Source: Eretmocerus hayati | Taxonomy: Eukaryota > Arthropoda > Insecta > Hymenoptera > Aphelinidae | Length of the DNA: 64,000 nt | Direction of reading: 5' to 3' | Assembly (NCBI GenBank): GCA_029851415.1 | Contig: CM056742.1 | Coordinates: 63,560,454 to 63,624,453, forward strand | In this document: positions 11,301 to 23,080 of the stretch, piece after piece | Layout: every line of letters starts with the position of its first letter | Numbering within the stretch: the stretch's first letter is position 1 | Translations under genes and position numbers: made by a program | The notes under the pieces: generated by a model | What the model saw: only the letters and a program-made list of their open reading frames with translations | The model's database searches: none | What the model was told of the DNA's origin: nothing

Positions 11301-12642
11301 TAGCCAATATGAATTCAAAAATCCGTGTCGACTGCAAAAGTATCAACCAGACATTCTTCAACAAGAACAAGATCTTGTTTACACTGTCTCAAAACTTCTG
11401 ATCACAACCAGAAAGTCATCATTCTTTGAGATTACCCATTGGACAATTTTGAAGTTAATGTTCAAAAACAAGAACAGGCCTTGCGCTCCCTTGGAAACCA
11501 GGTTGGTTCGCATCAATAGATGACTATCTGCCCCCATATTCATCAATATGTACTAATTTACTCTTTGAATAGTTATGTAAAATCAATAACTTCACATCTA
11601 TAATCAAAACTAATCAAACTCGCAGTCCAAGTACTTACATCAACCATTAATGGGGAAAAGTGGATCATTCTATAAAAGAGAACCAACAAAATAGAGCTAT
11701 CAAAGACATCTCGACTCGTTCCTAGGAACCTTAGACACTACTGAGAATTCAAACTCTCTCTACGATTCTTCGCCATGAGTGCATACTCATCTTTCATTCA
11801 CATTTGGGAAGTCTAAGAATGGTAAATGGAATTTCCAAGATTTGCAAATGCCTCAAAGGGGATGATCAAATACTCAGAGACCAAGAGTAAAGACAGAAAC
11901 AAAGTTCGAGGTTGATATCATTTGCGGATGTTGAAGAACAATAATCAGCAACACCTTTATAATAGTTTCTAGATGACAATTCCGGTTTGCAAACCATAGA
12001 CATCCATAATTTTCCATAGTTTGCATAGTTATCCATAATTTTTACAATATTTTGAATCCAAAAAGGCGTCAATGAGTCCCTGTTTGAATATTTGGGTGGA
12101 TATTTCTAGACTGACACAAGGAAGTCCATACCATTATATAGGGAAAACATGCAGTATTGCAACGTCACCCACGCCGTCAGGATACAACCAGGAAGCTCCA
12201 CTTTGGTCTCACTAGCTTCTGAGAGGACGTGAACCTCTCCGACACGATGAATTTCCAGAATCTGGACTATACTTTGGTTATTCTGATGAATAACAAAGTT
12301 ATGCTTGGAAAAGGCCGGGGCGTTTCGTAGAGACCTGTTTTCCTCCATGCTGCTGCCCGTTTGCGAGGGAACCTGCAGCACATCTCGGGCGCACACACAA
12401 TACCCAACACTCACTCATGCACTCTTGCACGACCACAACACTCTTATTTTCCACCGGGAAGTCACGATTCTTTCACGATACGCCGGCTACGAGGCACTTG
12501 TGGCATGCGGGGATGCGGGAGAGCCGCAGTCTGTCTGCTAGCAGCCGACGGCCCATGCAAAGTCCTCCCGCAGCCCGCAGTGCTGCCAACCGATGAAGTA
12601 CAATTCTCGAATTTGGAATGCGAGATATTTGTGCTTGTACTA

Positions 12643-12964
12643 CCAAAATCGTAGTCCCAGAACTACGCCTCCAAAATTTATCGGATTGATTCGAGATTTT
12701 GGCCAGAGATAGATCAAACCTGTAGAATTGTGGGAAAGTCCTTTTCAAGGCAATCCAGCATCTAGAATACTTACATGTAGGGTATAATCGTGGCCTAACA
12801 TCAAAGGCTTCCTGCTTTTGAGACAGTTTGTGAAATCTAGAGATCGATCTGAAGCAAATCACTGACTTTCCCACAATCCTACGGGTTTCTATTATTTCTG
12901 GCAGGAATTTGGAGTCAATTTGATGAAATTTGAGCCCGTAGTTTTGGGACTACGGTTTTGGTGA
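12643..12964. repeat. Small palindrome inside the TTAA element
   Basis: ACCAAAATCGTAGTCCC at the left mirrors GGACTACGGTTTTGGT at the right. GTAGAATTGTGGGAAAGTC mirrors GACTTTCCCACAATCCTAC around a centre near 12800. This is a third nesting level: palindrome in TTAA element in hAT-like palindrome. Confidence 0.75.
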
Positions 12965-14485
12965 ATTTTAGCAGACGAATTCCGGCCGGTATTCGCCATC
13001 CTCTTAAGCAATTGATAAAAATTGATTCTCCGAGATGGATACTATTCTAACAGGTATTTTGGCTGATTCTGAATCGAAAAATACTCTTGTCATTTTTTGC
13101 TACAATCGATTCGTTTTGGCTTGTACACACTTGTAAATTGAAAAATCACGATATTGCGATGTTGACTAGTGAAAATTAACAACAAGAAATATAAATAGTG
13201 CCTTCTCTGGCGATGAGAATCTATTATTTTAACCTTCATCGACAATATCCAATGTAAGGAAGTAATGTTTCCGGTCCAAAACCTCATTTTTTAACTAATT
13301 GTTTATGACGCTTCCGCGTGTATTGGAGTATACTTGAGTACTAACGCGTCAGGGGACCCTAAAAGTCTACCAAGTATACTCCAATACACGCGATAGCATT
13401 ATAAACAATTAGTTGAAAAATGAGGTTTTGGACCGGGAACATTACTTTCTGACATCGGATATTGTCCATAAAGGTTAGAAGAATAGATTCTCATCGCCAG
13501 AAAAGGCACTATTTACTTTTTGTTGTTGATTTTCACTAGTAAAAATCGCAATATCGTGATTTTTCAATTCAAAAGTGTGTATAAGTCAAAACAAATTGAT
13601 TGTAGCGAAAAATGACAAGAGTAACTTTCGATTTAGAATAGCCCAAAATACCTCTTAAAAATAGTATCCATATCGGAGAATCAATTTCTATCAACTGTTT
13701 AAACGATTTCAGTTCAAACGAATTGCGACCATTTCTTAGCTTGGCAACATGGGTTTCCATAATCAGGACAGTCTTCTGGAGAGGATCTCGGAGCAAAACC
13801 TCGTGGGAATAGTTTTCCCAATGATGGCGTCCGCTCGACCCCGACTAATAATGATATTGGGGATTACGCATCGAGTGAAAGAGGACTAGTGTCCGTGACC
13901 TATGCCCTGGCCGCGACCAGCCCATTCGTGAGCCCTACGAGAATCGTCCTGATACGTTTGCTCATAGCTAAATTTTGACGCGTCTTAGCTTCCTGAAACC
14001 ACCAAGACCGTCCTGAGCAGGTCAAAATACATGAGAAAGTATAGTGTGTGATGGATTTTGGTCGATTGAATCGGGTTTGGAGGATCGTTTTCAATTTCAC
14101 AGAAATCTGGCGTTTCCCGGAAAATTGTCGCTTTCCCACTCTGATCGTTATCTCGCAATTTACGAAGGCTCTTAACTCCTGAGGCTCAAACGAACCTGAT
14201 TTTCGATTTCTACGGCCAAAAATACGTAAGAAAACATTGTTCGATCACTGTTTGGTGCCACCGCGTAGGTTCTGCACGCTATAACTTGGCTCTTAGAAAT
14301 AGCGTGAAAGAGACGTTTCCACTCTATTTTCTAAGAATCTTCAAGGCTTTTGCCAGAACCTAAAAGTTCTTTTTAAAAATCCGTGAAAAATTTTCCCATT
14401 ATCTACGTGCAAAATAGCAAAAATTGGCCCTCAGGCGTAACGATTTCCGAAAATTTCTATTCTTCAGCCCACCCTAATACACATA

Positions 14486-15501
14486 CCTTGATTAGCATGG
14501 GATGAAAATGAACGATTCGTCCGTGAAAACCATTATCCGTGTATAACTCGAACAATATCCATATTATCGAAATGAGGGTCAAGTTTTTTCTTTCTAGGGC
14601 TCTTCAAGATCTAAAAAATAGTTCCTCTGACAATGTTTTGAATGATGCGTCCATTCTGTGTGAATTTTTCACTGAAGGACACGATTCAATGAGTTTCGGG
14701 GACTAGAAAGTGCTTGAGTTTTACGGGGAAAAATTTTACGTGCAAATTTCGACACACAGAACACACATCTTAGTGCAATTTGAGCCCCGGAACCTCTGGA
14801 TCAGATTTCGCCTTATTTGCAACAGTTCCTTTAGTTCCGCCAAATTTCTTGAATAATCAGTCAAAACTTCCTAGGATTTCCAAGGTTTCCCTCCTTGATT
14901 GCCTGGAAAAATTCTTAAATGAAGATTTGTAAATTCTATAGACACCCTGTAGAGAATTCTGCATAGATGAGGCCAGTGATTTTCCACCTTCCAATCTCCA
15001 TGCATATCCCACTTGGATGGTTTCTTTCGACGAAAATTGCTAGAAGTTTGCATTTTTATAGTGACATATCTTTTTCCATTGGAGTCTCATGAGATTTTAG
15101 CCACCTAAACTACCGTTTTTGGCCACATAATCTACTTCAATTGGTTAGAACCGAATCTTCGCTCAATCTCTGTAAACCACAATTCTTTGGAAAAATGGAA
15201 ATTACCACCAAAAATCCAAATTTTATCACCTCTAAGCCAACCGTACTCAAATGTGGTCTCAAGCGAATGATAGATCGTGCCAAAAAAAATCTCAACTCAA
15301 CTTCCCGAATCCCCCTTTGAATGTACTCTCGAAAAAATGTTGAAGAATTCAGGAAAATATTTCTCACAATATTCATTTCTTCCCAAGATCTCCCTCTACA
15401 TCTTATTTATCTGACTTTCAATGACCTAGAGAGATACTTCCTGAGCATTATTAATGGACTGGTTGATACCGTATGTCATTAAAATTCGTTAGAAATTACA
15501 C
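14486..15501. other. Diverged outer arm, left of P4
   Basis: No gene. About 15130-15475 aligns imperfectly, inverted, with about 17700-17890. Shared pieces include AAGGGGGATT and CAGAGATTGAG. The palindrome centred near 16360 may therefore once have extended further. Confidence 0.4.
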
Positions 15502-17378
15502 CGGCCCACAATCCGAAAAAAAAATCGTTTACCAAAAACGCGACCCACATAGATCGACGTAAAATCGAGCGCTGAATCCGAAAATGATGCCGGTTGAGCC
15601 ACGCTACGTCACAATTTCGAGATAATCGTGAAAAAATTTTTTTTAACGGTGGTATCGGAATTTTGACCTCGGATTCTGAAAGTACAGATGATTTTACGTC
15701 CAGATATTGATTGAAAAAAAAATCGATTTTTCCACTCGGAAAACTGATAACCGTCATCCCAATTCCAATTTAATATTTCGGATCGAGTATTCGGAGAGAA
15801 ATTCATGACAGAGTGCCCAAGGTGGTACTCGTGACGAAGTACTCCCAGTGGAATCCGTGACGAAGTACTCAGAGTGGTACTCGTGACGAAGTACTCGGAG
15901 TGGTACTCGTGACGGAGTACTCAGAGTGGTACTCGTGACAAAGTACTCGGAGTGGTACTCGTGACGGAGTACTCCGAGTGGTACTCGTGACGTAGTACTC
16001 GGAGTGGTACTCGTGACGGAGTACTCAGAGTGGTACTCGTGACGTAGTACTCGGAGTGGTATTCGTGATGAAGTACTCGGAGTGGTACTCGTGACGAAGT
16101 ACTCGGAGTGGTACTCGTGACGAAGTACTCAGAGTGGAACTCGCGACGAAATACCCGGATTGGTACTCGTAACGAAGTAATCAAAGTGGGACTCGTGACG
16201 AAGTACCCAGAGTGGAACTCGTGACGAGGTACTCCGAGTGGAATTCGTGACGGTCCCCAGGGTGGTACTCGTGACAGAGTACCCAGAGTGGTACTCTCCA
16301 CGAAATACTCAGAGTGGTTCTCGTGACGAAGTTGTCCGAGTGGAACCCGTGACGGAGTACTTCGTCACGAGTACCACTCTGAATACTTCGTCACGAGTAC
16401 CACTCTGAGTACTTCGTCACGAGTACCACTCCGAGTACTTCGTCACGAGTACCACTCCGAGTGCTTCATCACGAATACCACTTTGATTACTTCGTTACGA
16501 GTACCAATCCGGGTATTTCGTCGCGAGTTCCACTCGGAGTACTTCGTCACGAGTATCACTCTGGGTACTTCGTCACGAGTACCACTCTGAGTATTTCGTC
16601 ACGAGTACCACTCTGGGTACTCCGTCACGAATTCCACTCGGAGTACTTCGTTACGAGTACCATCCCGGGTACTCCGTTACGAGTTCCACGCAGAGTACTT
16701 CGTCACGAGTACCACTCTGAATACTTCGTCACGAGTACCACTCTGAGTACTTCGTCACGAGTACCACTCCGAGTACTTCGTCACGAGTACCACTCCGAGT
16801 ACTTCATCACGAATACCACTCCGATTACTACGTCACGAGTACCACTCTGAGTACTCCGTCACGAGTACCACTCCGAGTACTACGTCACGAGTACCACTCG
16901 GAGTACTCCGTCACGAGTACCACTCCGAGTACTTCGTCACGAGTACCACTCTGAGTACTCCGTCACGAGTACCACTCCGAGTACTTCGTCACGAGTACCA
17001 CTCTGAGTACTTCGTCACGGATTCCACTGGGAGTACTTCGTCACGAGTACCACCTTGGGCACTCTGTCATGAATTTCTCTCCGAATACTCGATCCGAAAT
17101 ATGAAATTGGAATTGGGATGACGGTTATCAGTTTTTCGAGTGAAAAAATCGATATTTTTTCCAATCAATATTTGGACGTAAAATCATCTGTACTTTCAGA
17201 ATCCGAGGTCAAAATTCCGATACCACCGTTAAAAAAAATTTTTTCACGATTATCTCGAAATTGTGACGTAGCGTGGCTCAACCGGCATCATTTTCGGATT
17301 CAGCGCTCGATTTTACGTCGATCTATGTGGGTCGCGTTTTTGGTAAACGATTTTTTTTTCGGATTGTGGGCCGGTGTT
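15502..17378. repeat. Palindrome whose arms end in a minisatellite (P4)
   Basis: CACCGGCCCACAATCCG near 15501 mirrors CGGATTGTGGGCCGGTG ending near 17377. About 300 bp of each outer arm is nearly identical. Inside that, both arms consist of a 26-bp minisatellite that switches orientation near 16362. ORFs of about 126-129 codons in both halves arise from the repeat. Confidence 0.92.
15815..17075. repeat. 26-bp minisatellite with orientation switch
   Basis: The unit reads approximately GAGTGGTACTCGTGACGAAG plus TACTCG, about 21 copies before and about 27 copies after the switch at about 16362. Each unit is partly self-complementary (GTACTCGTGACGAAGTAC is a near-palindrome), so either strand could fold extensively. 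Variant units (for example GTACCCAGAG) occur at partly corresponding places in both arms. Confidence 0.92.
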
Positions 17379-18399
17379 ATTGAAATGGATTTTTTTCTCG
17401 AATATTCCATTTTTTCGATAGATCTTGTTGAAAAAACTTTCGCAAGATGCCCCCTAAAATTCTGTTAAAACTCATTTGAACATGATCAACAGAAAATTTT
17501 TCTTCGTAACTTTATTTCGTTGGTAAGAAATTCGATTTTAGAGTTTTTTAAAGAATTTCACACATATTTGGTATGGACCAATCGATTCCAAACGCTTGGA
17601 GAGTCATTGAACTTGGATGAATTGAATCCGTAGTGGAAGATCTCGAGAAGAAACAAATATTATGGGGAATATTTTCCTATATTTTGATATATTTTTCTGA
17701 GTAAGATTCCAAGGGGGATTTTGGGTATCTGAACCGAAATTCTTCCACGAGATCTATCGTTCGGTTGAGTCGGAATTTCAATACGGTCTGTTTAAAGATG
17801 ATTGAAATCAAGAATTTGGAAAAATTCCGATTCTCTTCGAAAAATTTTGGCCTACAGAGATTGAGTGAAGTTTTGATATCAACCAGCTGATAGATTGTAC
17901 CGAAAAATCATGGTTGAGGCAGCTCAAATTCTTCCGAATACCCTGACGGGAAAGATTTTTGATCTATGAAATTCATCCATGAAATAATAGAATAGATATT
18001 ACAAAATTCATGCTGGAGTGCTTCAACTTCCTCTTCTAATCAATATCAAATACCGCTTTGAGAAATCATACTGTTGATCTCTTTTAGCAGCGTATTTTGG
18101 GTGTACTTGTAAAAATACAAGGGAAGGGGTTTTTCAGAACCTTCCGGCTTCTGTTAGTGTGCTGGGAATATGAAATATAGTGTATGATGTACAGTGAAAA
18201 TACTGCAATATCCAGAACAGTTTGAAAAAGAATACCTTAGAACTTGAACTACGCGCATTATTTCGAAAAATTGTTACATGACCATTGTTATGAATCTTGG
18301 AGAGCTGTACAAAAAAAGTACTGTAGAAATTTTTTTCCGATGAAATGAATACTTTCTAAGTTATGGTAGAGGAATGAGTGAGGTTTTATTGTCAAATAG
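17379..18399. other. Diverged outer arm, right of P4
   Basis: No gene. Counterpart of 14486-15501, with inverted similarity recognisable mainly at about 17700-17890. Poly-T/A-rich low-complexity patches. Confidence 0.4.
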
Positions 18400-18860
18400 G
18401 TGATCCCCTGGACAACAAATCTTGGGCTTGAAATGTCCACCTTAAGAAAACATGATCCTCTTGTATATTTTTCGATGAAAAAACCGAATCCGAGTACACG
18501 GTCCCACGCCAACTCGTCAGAATTCTTCCCATACCGCAAAAACCGAATATCATAAAAATAGCAATTTTAACGTCTTTTGCTAATCGTATAACTTCAACGC
18601 TCTTGTGGCGCATCTTCGTGGTGAGTCAGGAGCGTACTAGAAGTATGATTTCCTACGTATTTTGACCTGCTAATCTAGGACCCATTCAATGAGCATGACA
18701 AACTGATTTTTCGAGTTGCTATCAGCAAAATTCGACTGATTTCGCTATAAATCTTGAATTGCTCACAAAGTGGACCAGAGACATCATTCTTGAGCTCACG
18801 AGGGCGCATTCTCTTCGTTCGAGTCCGAAACCGGCGGAGGTCGGGATTCGGCCCAAAACT
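18400..18860. repeat. Solitary, diverged arm of the P1 family
   Basis: Collinear with 1680-2150 of P1: a CTGGACAACAAAT block, AAACCGAATCCGAG, TACGTATTTTGACCTGCTAA, CTGATTTTTCGAGTTGCTAT and GAGGGCGCATTCT occur in the same order with comparable spacing. No inverted partner lies nearby, so this is half of a former palindrome or a precursor of one. Confidence 0.7.
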
Positions 18861-20409
18861 GGACTACCGTCAAGCAGGGTATCTTTGAAACACTTTTGAT
18901 CATTTTTGATTGGAATTCCTCTGTAACTTTCGAGTCTCACAGCTAAAGTGCAATGTATCTGTGGTCAATCAAAAGTTTACGGTTCCAGCTTTGGATTGAC
19001 GGGAAGTGCAGTCTATTTAGACATCCCTAGTCGGAGCTACATGGGTGTTCAAAGTAGTGTTCCAAAGTTGTCCCTCATTGGGATAACTTTGGAACAGTAA
19101 CAGTAAAACATGAGAACTTTCGACATTGTTTTTCTGTACGGCTCTGTATTCATCCATAAACACCGAAACCCTGATTTACTGTGCCCCCGGTAACATTGAG
19201 GCTCCCATGTGTCATGGTAGATCTCGTGAAGAAGACTCTTGAACCTTATTGTGCGCTTCCTGGAACTCAATCATCAAGTGTTCCAAAGTTACCCCGCCCG
19301 ATATCCGAAAAGCCTGATTCTCTTTGGGTTTCTGAAGTGTTCCAAAGTTATCCCATACCTCGAAAAAGTATGTATTTTCCGATTTTAATGTTCCGAAGTT
19401 ACCCCAGTTTGCAAGAAAAATACGAATTTTCCAGTTTTCACACTACAAAATTGAGCCAGGGTGAAAATACACCAATTTAACGATAAAATCCTCAAGGTAT
19501 TGGTATGGTTTGCTGAAATCATGCGCCATTGCCTTGCATTCAGCCTGAAAGTGCTCGAACGATACTGATTGTTGGGAGCAACTCTTCCTCGCCCCAAAAT
19601 CATATTTCCGAAAAGTTCGTTATAAACGAACACACAGATTATCGGGGCTTCCACACCTGGGCAAAACAGTTGAAAAGACTTTTTTATTCGATCAGAAACT
19701 ATCAAATGTTCAATTCTCATAACTCACCATCAACCTACCACTCCGTAGCTCACTAATTTCGATAGCTCGGTCAATTTCCTTCAAAATGACCCCTTGGCGA
19801 AGTCGATTTGACGCAGGGATACCAGAGAAACACGCTGGACAGAATCGAAAGCATCGCAGGCGATCTCGACCAGCTTGCACGGATTTCTCTCTTGGATTCC
19901 ACCTCATGCAAAATGATTCACTACTCCGGTCCCATTGCATCGAATTGACTTTTTGCAGTGGTCATTCAAGAAAATCGCACGGGCTATCGATTGAAAATAT
20001 GATCAAAACCGTAAAAAATCACGCATGCGCAGGAAAACTCGAGAACTGCGATAAAGAGTGATTTTAGGACTGTATTTCTGCCGTTCTGGCTCCGTTCTGA
20101 CCCTTAAATTCAACTAAAACTAACCGCTCCGTGCGTTGAAAGTTTCCTAAGACCATCCCAATCAATGTTATTCCGCTCGGTTTGCTTCATTCTGCTTGAA
20201 TTGCAAGTGCTTGCCAAGTAAAGATGATTAATTTTGTCGAAAAACGTCTCAAGACTGCAAGAAAATCGAAAATGTATGTCAAAATGGGCACTATATAGGC
20301 TACCTCTAAAAATCTGGAAAAAATTTTATTGATCTAGTTTTATCTTGAAATTGGAATATCCGCACGTGCACGAAGGATCCAGAAAAGTCGGGAAATAAGT
20401 GTCACCCTA
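18861..20409. other. Gene-free stretch with GTTCCAAAGTT motifs
   Basis: No gene supported. GTTCCAAAGTTRYCCC-type strings occur at about 19062, 19278, 19339 and 19388 (with a G variant), and inverted at about 19079. The pair at 19060-19098 forms a hairpin. A small palindrome lies at 19775-20040. Confidence 0.5.
19775..20040. repeat. Small palindromic relic of the P2 family
   Basis: TTTCCTTCAAAATGACC at about 19776 and its diverged inverse at about 19955, followed by the inverse-oriented ATCGATTGAAAATAT and GCATGCGCAGGA, match 7070-7170 of P2. The centre is near 19870, so it looks like an internally deleted, shrunken palindrome. Confidence 0.6.
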
Positions 20410-20430
20410 ATATATATATATATATATATA
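20410..20430. repeat. (TA)n microsatellite
   Basis: Pure TA tract just left of a GGGACG-type element. Confidence 0.95.
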
Positions 20431-20439
20431 CTTCTTTAA

Positions 20440-20990
20440 CTAGAGATTCCGGGACGCGATGACGTCATTTCAGCGATATTTTGCCAAATTCCGGGACGCG
20501 TTCTAAATTCTAGGACGTCCCGGAAGGCCTCCTTCTAGATTCATATATTCTGGGACGCGGCGAATAATATATTTTGCTATTTTCTGGGACGCGTGAAAAT
20601 TTCGTGATATTTTGAAAAAAACCACTTTCTAAGCAAAGTTCTGTTATCTCCTCGGCGGTTATCTCCCACGAGGGATGGTTAGTGTTTTGAACGCAAAACG
20701 AAGTCTAAGCACACGTCTGTTATCTCCTCGGCGGTTATCTCCCACGAGGGATGGTTAGTGTTTTGAACGCAAAACGAAGTCTAAGCACACGTCTGTTATC
20801 TCCTCGGCGGTTATCTCCCACGAGGGATGGTTTAGTGTTTGAATAAAAAAATACTTTCAACCCAAAATTCCCATTTTTACACGTTTTTGGAAAAATCCCA
20901 GTATTTGGGAAAATATACTCTTTTTCGTCCCAGATTTTATGAATCCATATCGGCGTCCCAGTATTTATAGCTATATGGATGTATATGGGC
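20440..20990. mobile_element. GGGACG/CGTCCC element with internal tandem repeat
   Basis: CCGGGACGCG, GGGACGCG and AGGACGTCCCGG occur at 20450-20595. The opposite-strand forms CGTCCCAG recur at 20928-20970, so the ends are loosely inverted. Related sequence lies at 22140-22560 and 50110-50511, each beside a TA microsatellite. No ORF of interest. Confidence 0.6.
20641..20846. repeat. 76-bp tandem repeat, 2.7 copies
   Basis: CTGTTATCTCCTCGGCGG begins at 20641, 20717 and 20793. Copies are nearly identical, indicating recent expansion. Confidence 0.95.
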
Positions 20991-22079
20991 AAATCTCACG
21001 AAGTATGCGGTTTGGCCGAACAGGCCTGTTTTCACGTTGTCAGAACAACAGTCGCGTTATTTCCGCCGCTCGCATTAGATCATTTTGAAGATCTACTCAT
21101 ATTCAATAGTTCTGCATCATTCAGAAGTCTAAAAATTGCTATAAAAGGTACTGGGAGACGCTTCTTCGTGACAAAATCGCAATTTTCGACCGAACAGGGC
21201 TATAATTCTCTCACACCTTAGCTCGCCACAGGCGGGGCGGTTCACCGATCGGTCTGAAAATTGGATATGTGATGGATTATAATACATATAAACATATAAT
21301 TTTCGCCCGAGGCTGTGCCTATCAATGCGTCAGAGTGGCGATGATTCGTTGGAGCGAACTCCGATTTTACATTTTTTCCTGTATCGCTCTTCTAATGGAT
21401 GCAGCACTCGGGGCGATCAATATTACGTATCTGTAGAAACGACATCTTATTATACATCCAAAAACCTACAAATCTAGCCCAAGAACGATAGTGTGCTCGA
21501 TTCCGCACGACGATGCGGCTTAAAATGAGAAAAGTTATTCTTGCGTAAATGGGGTCAAAAAAATCGTTTTTCGTGTAGCACACGAAAATTTCGATTCCGT
21601 TGGGATTGAAACCACGTGTAAACTGATATTTGTACCTCAAGAAATGACTATGAGAATCGCCCTCACTACAGCCTCATCTCGGTCGTGATGCGAGGCTTGT
21701 GAGGATCGACAAATGACGAAAATGAGCATTTTGGCGGCTGAGGCACATCTTCACTTTGTACCACAGACCTTCAGAAGACACTGTAAACCATTAAACTTAT
21801 CTCTCTTCTTCTATTCCAACATCAAGGATGCCATGTATTCACATACACACGAGCCAATTCGAATTACGAAAATATGAGGGTCCCATCCAAATACATGGGA
21901 AAATCTTCTACTCCCTCACAAATCCACGGCGGAGCTCCAAAATGATTTACGCAAGTATTTCATCATTGTTTGAGCACTACTTGGACCAAACAAAAGTTTA
22001 TGGGAGATGTGCTGCCATTTTGGAAATTCTCGAAATCTCAAAGTCGAAACCGCATAGTTCCTGAGATTTGCCCATATAT
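20991..22079. other. Gene-free stretch
   Basis: Short overlapping ORFs only. I see no repeat, RNA gene or recognisable peptide. Confidence 0.45.
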
Positions 22080-22084
22080 GTATG

Positions 22085-22143
<59 letters not shown>

Positions 22144-22560
22144 ATAGCTTCAGATTCCGGGATATTTCGTGCGATACTTTTCCAATTTCTGGGATTTTTT
22201 CTAATTTCCGGGACGTCCCAGAAGACTTCCTTGAATATTATCATTTTCCAGGACGTCCCAGTATTTGAAAATATTTGCTATATTCTCAATTTCCGGGACG
22301 AAATAAATATACGAAAATATATTTCTTAAATATATATATTTCGTCCCAGAATTTGGCAATATATGGTTAAATATAATATTTCGAGCGTTCTCGGCCTTTT
22401 TTAATATATATTCTCTATTTCCGGGATTATATATTTCTCTCAAATATATATCCCAGAAAATGGAAGTATCAGTCATATATCATATATAAAGCGTTCCTGG
22501 ATTTTTTTCATATATATTTCCAATTTCTGGGACGCTATATTTCTTTCCACTCATTCTCAA
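22080..22560. mobile_element. GGGACG-type element beside a long TA microsatellite
   Basis: (TA)n at 22089-22139 is followed by TTGTATAGCTTCAGATTC and then repeated CCGGGAC, GACGTCCCAG and CGTCCCAGA strings. TTGTATAGCTTCAGATTC also ends the related element at 50489-50511, again next to (TA)n, in inverse orientation. Short ORFs here are microsatellite translations. Confidence 0.65.
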
Positions 22561-23080
22561 ATATGGATCCTAGGTCAGCGATTTATGATCTATGAATTTG
22601 GTTTCATTTAACCTGTTTTTGTCCATCTGGAGCCAATTTTTAACAATGATTCCCAAGATTGTTGATATTTCAATATTTCTCCTTTTTTGAATTTCATAGA
22701 ACTCAGTGAGTAACCTCAGGATCAACAAGAGCTCCAACTAATGAAAATCTCCTGACAAGCCCTTCACCAAATCCTGGAGAGGACTAAATGCAAATTTCAC
22801 AAACAATGATAGAAATCACTGATTGAATCAATAGATATTTCAATTTTGAATCATGCAACTTCTGCATTGACTCCAGATTTGATGAACTGGGTTTCTCAAG
22901 CTCAGGATTTTGGTATGGGCAGTCTTGGGTGCTGCAGGGATGAAACATGCTAAGATTAATCGCTACGATTGGATAAGAAAGGGAATTGCCTTCGCCACTG
23001 ATGATCATATTTAGTATCAAAAAATATTCAACAAATGAGAAAATTATCAGAGCAAGGCATGATTCAATTTTAAAAATATT
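22561..23080. other. Gene-free stretch
   Basis: No supported gene or repeat. It could hold untranslated sequence of the ORF at 23081-23620, which reads on the minus strand. Confidence 0.4.

Larger units (their letters stand above)
10434..13003. mobile_element. Nested element with TTAA target duplication (piggyBac-type signature)
   Basis: GAGGATG at 10434 and CATCCTC ending at 13003 are flanked by TTAA (10430-10433 and 13004-13007). Removing this block and one TTAA restores the left arm of P3 to match its right arm near 13690-13705. A TTAA duplication is typical of piggyBac-superfamily elements, but the ends are only about 7-8 bp of clear inverted repeat and there is no transposase ORF. The 2.57-kb interior has no supported gene. 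Confidence 0.75.
9655..14476. mobile_element. hAT-like long-inverted-repeat element with 8-bp target duplication (P3)
   Basis: TAGGATGGGCCGAA at the left and its inverse, ending CCCACCCTA at 14476, are flanked by identical ATACACAT at 9647-9654 and 14477-14484. An 8-bp duplication and TAGGG-type ends fit the hAT superfamily (known family trait). The arms cover nearly the whole element and meet near 13345. Without the TTAA-flanked insertion (10434-13003) it would be about 2.25 kb. It has no transposase. Landmarks CGTAGAAATCGAA (9931) and TATTTTGACCTGCTAA (10108) tie it to P1 and P2. Confidence 0.8.

Noticed and set aside
15921..16850. 126- and 129-codon ORFs with a repeating 26-residue peptide
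   Set aside because: The period equals three 26-bp units read through, so they are translations of the minisatellite in both orientations.
15815..17075. CRISPR-like regular repeat
   Set aside because: The 26-bp units are contiguous without spacers, switch orientation and lie in eukaryotic DNA.
22038..22329. Overlapping ORFs containing poly-(Ile-Tyr)
   Set aside because: They translate the TA microsatellite at 22089-22139.
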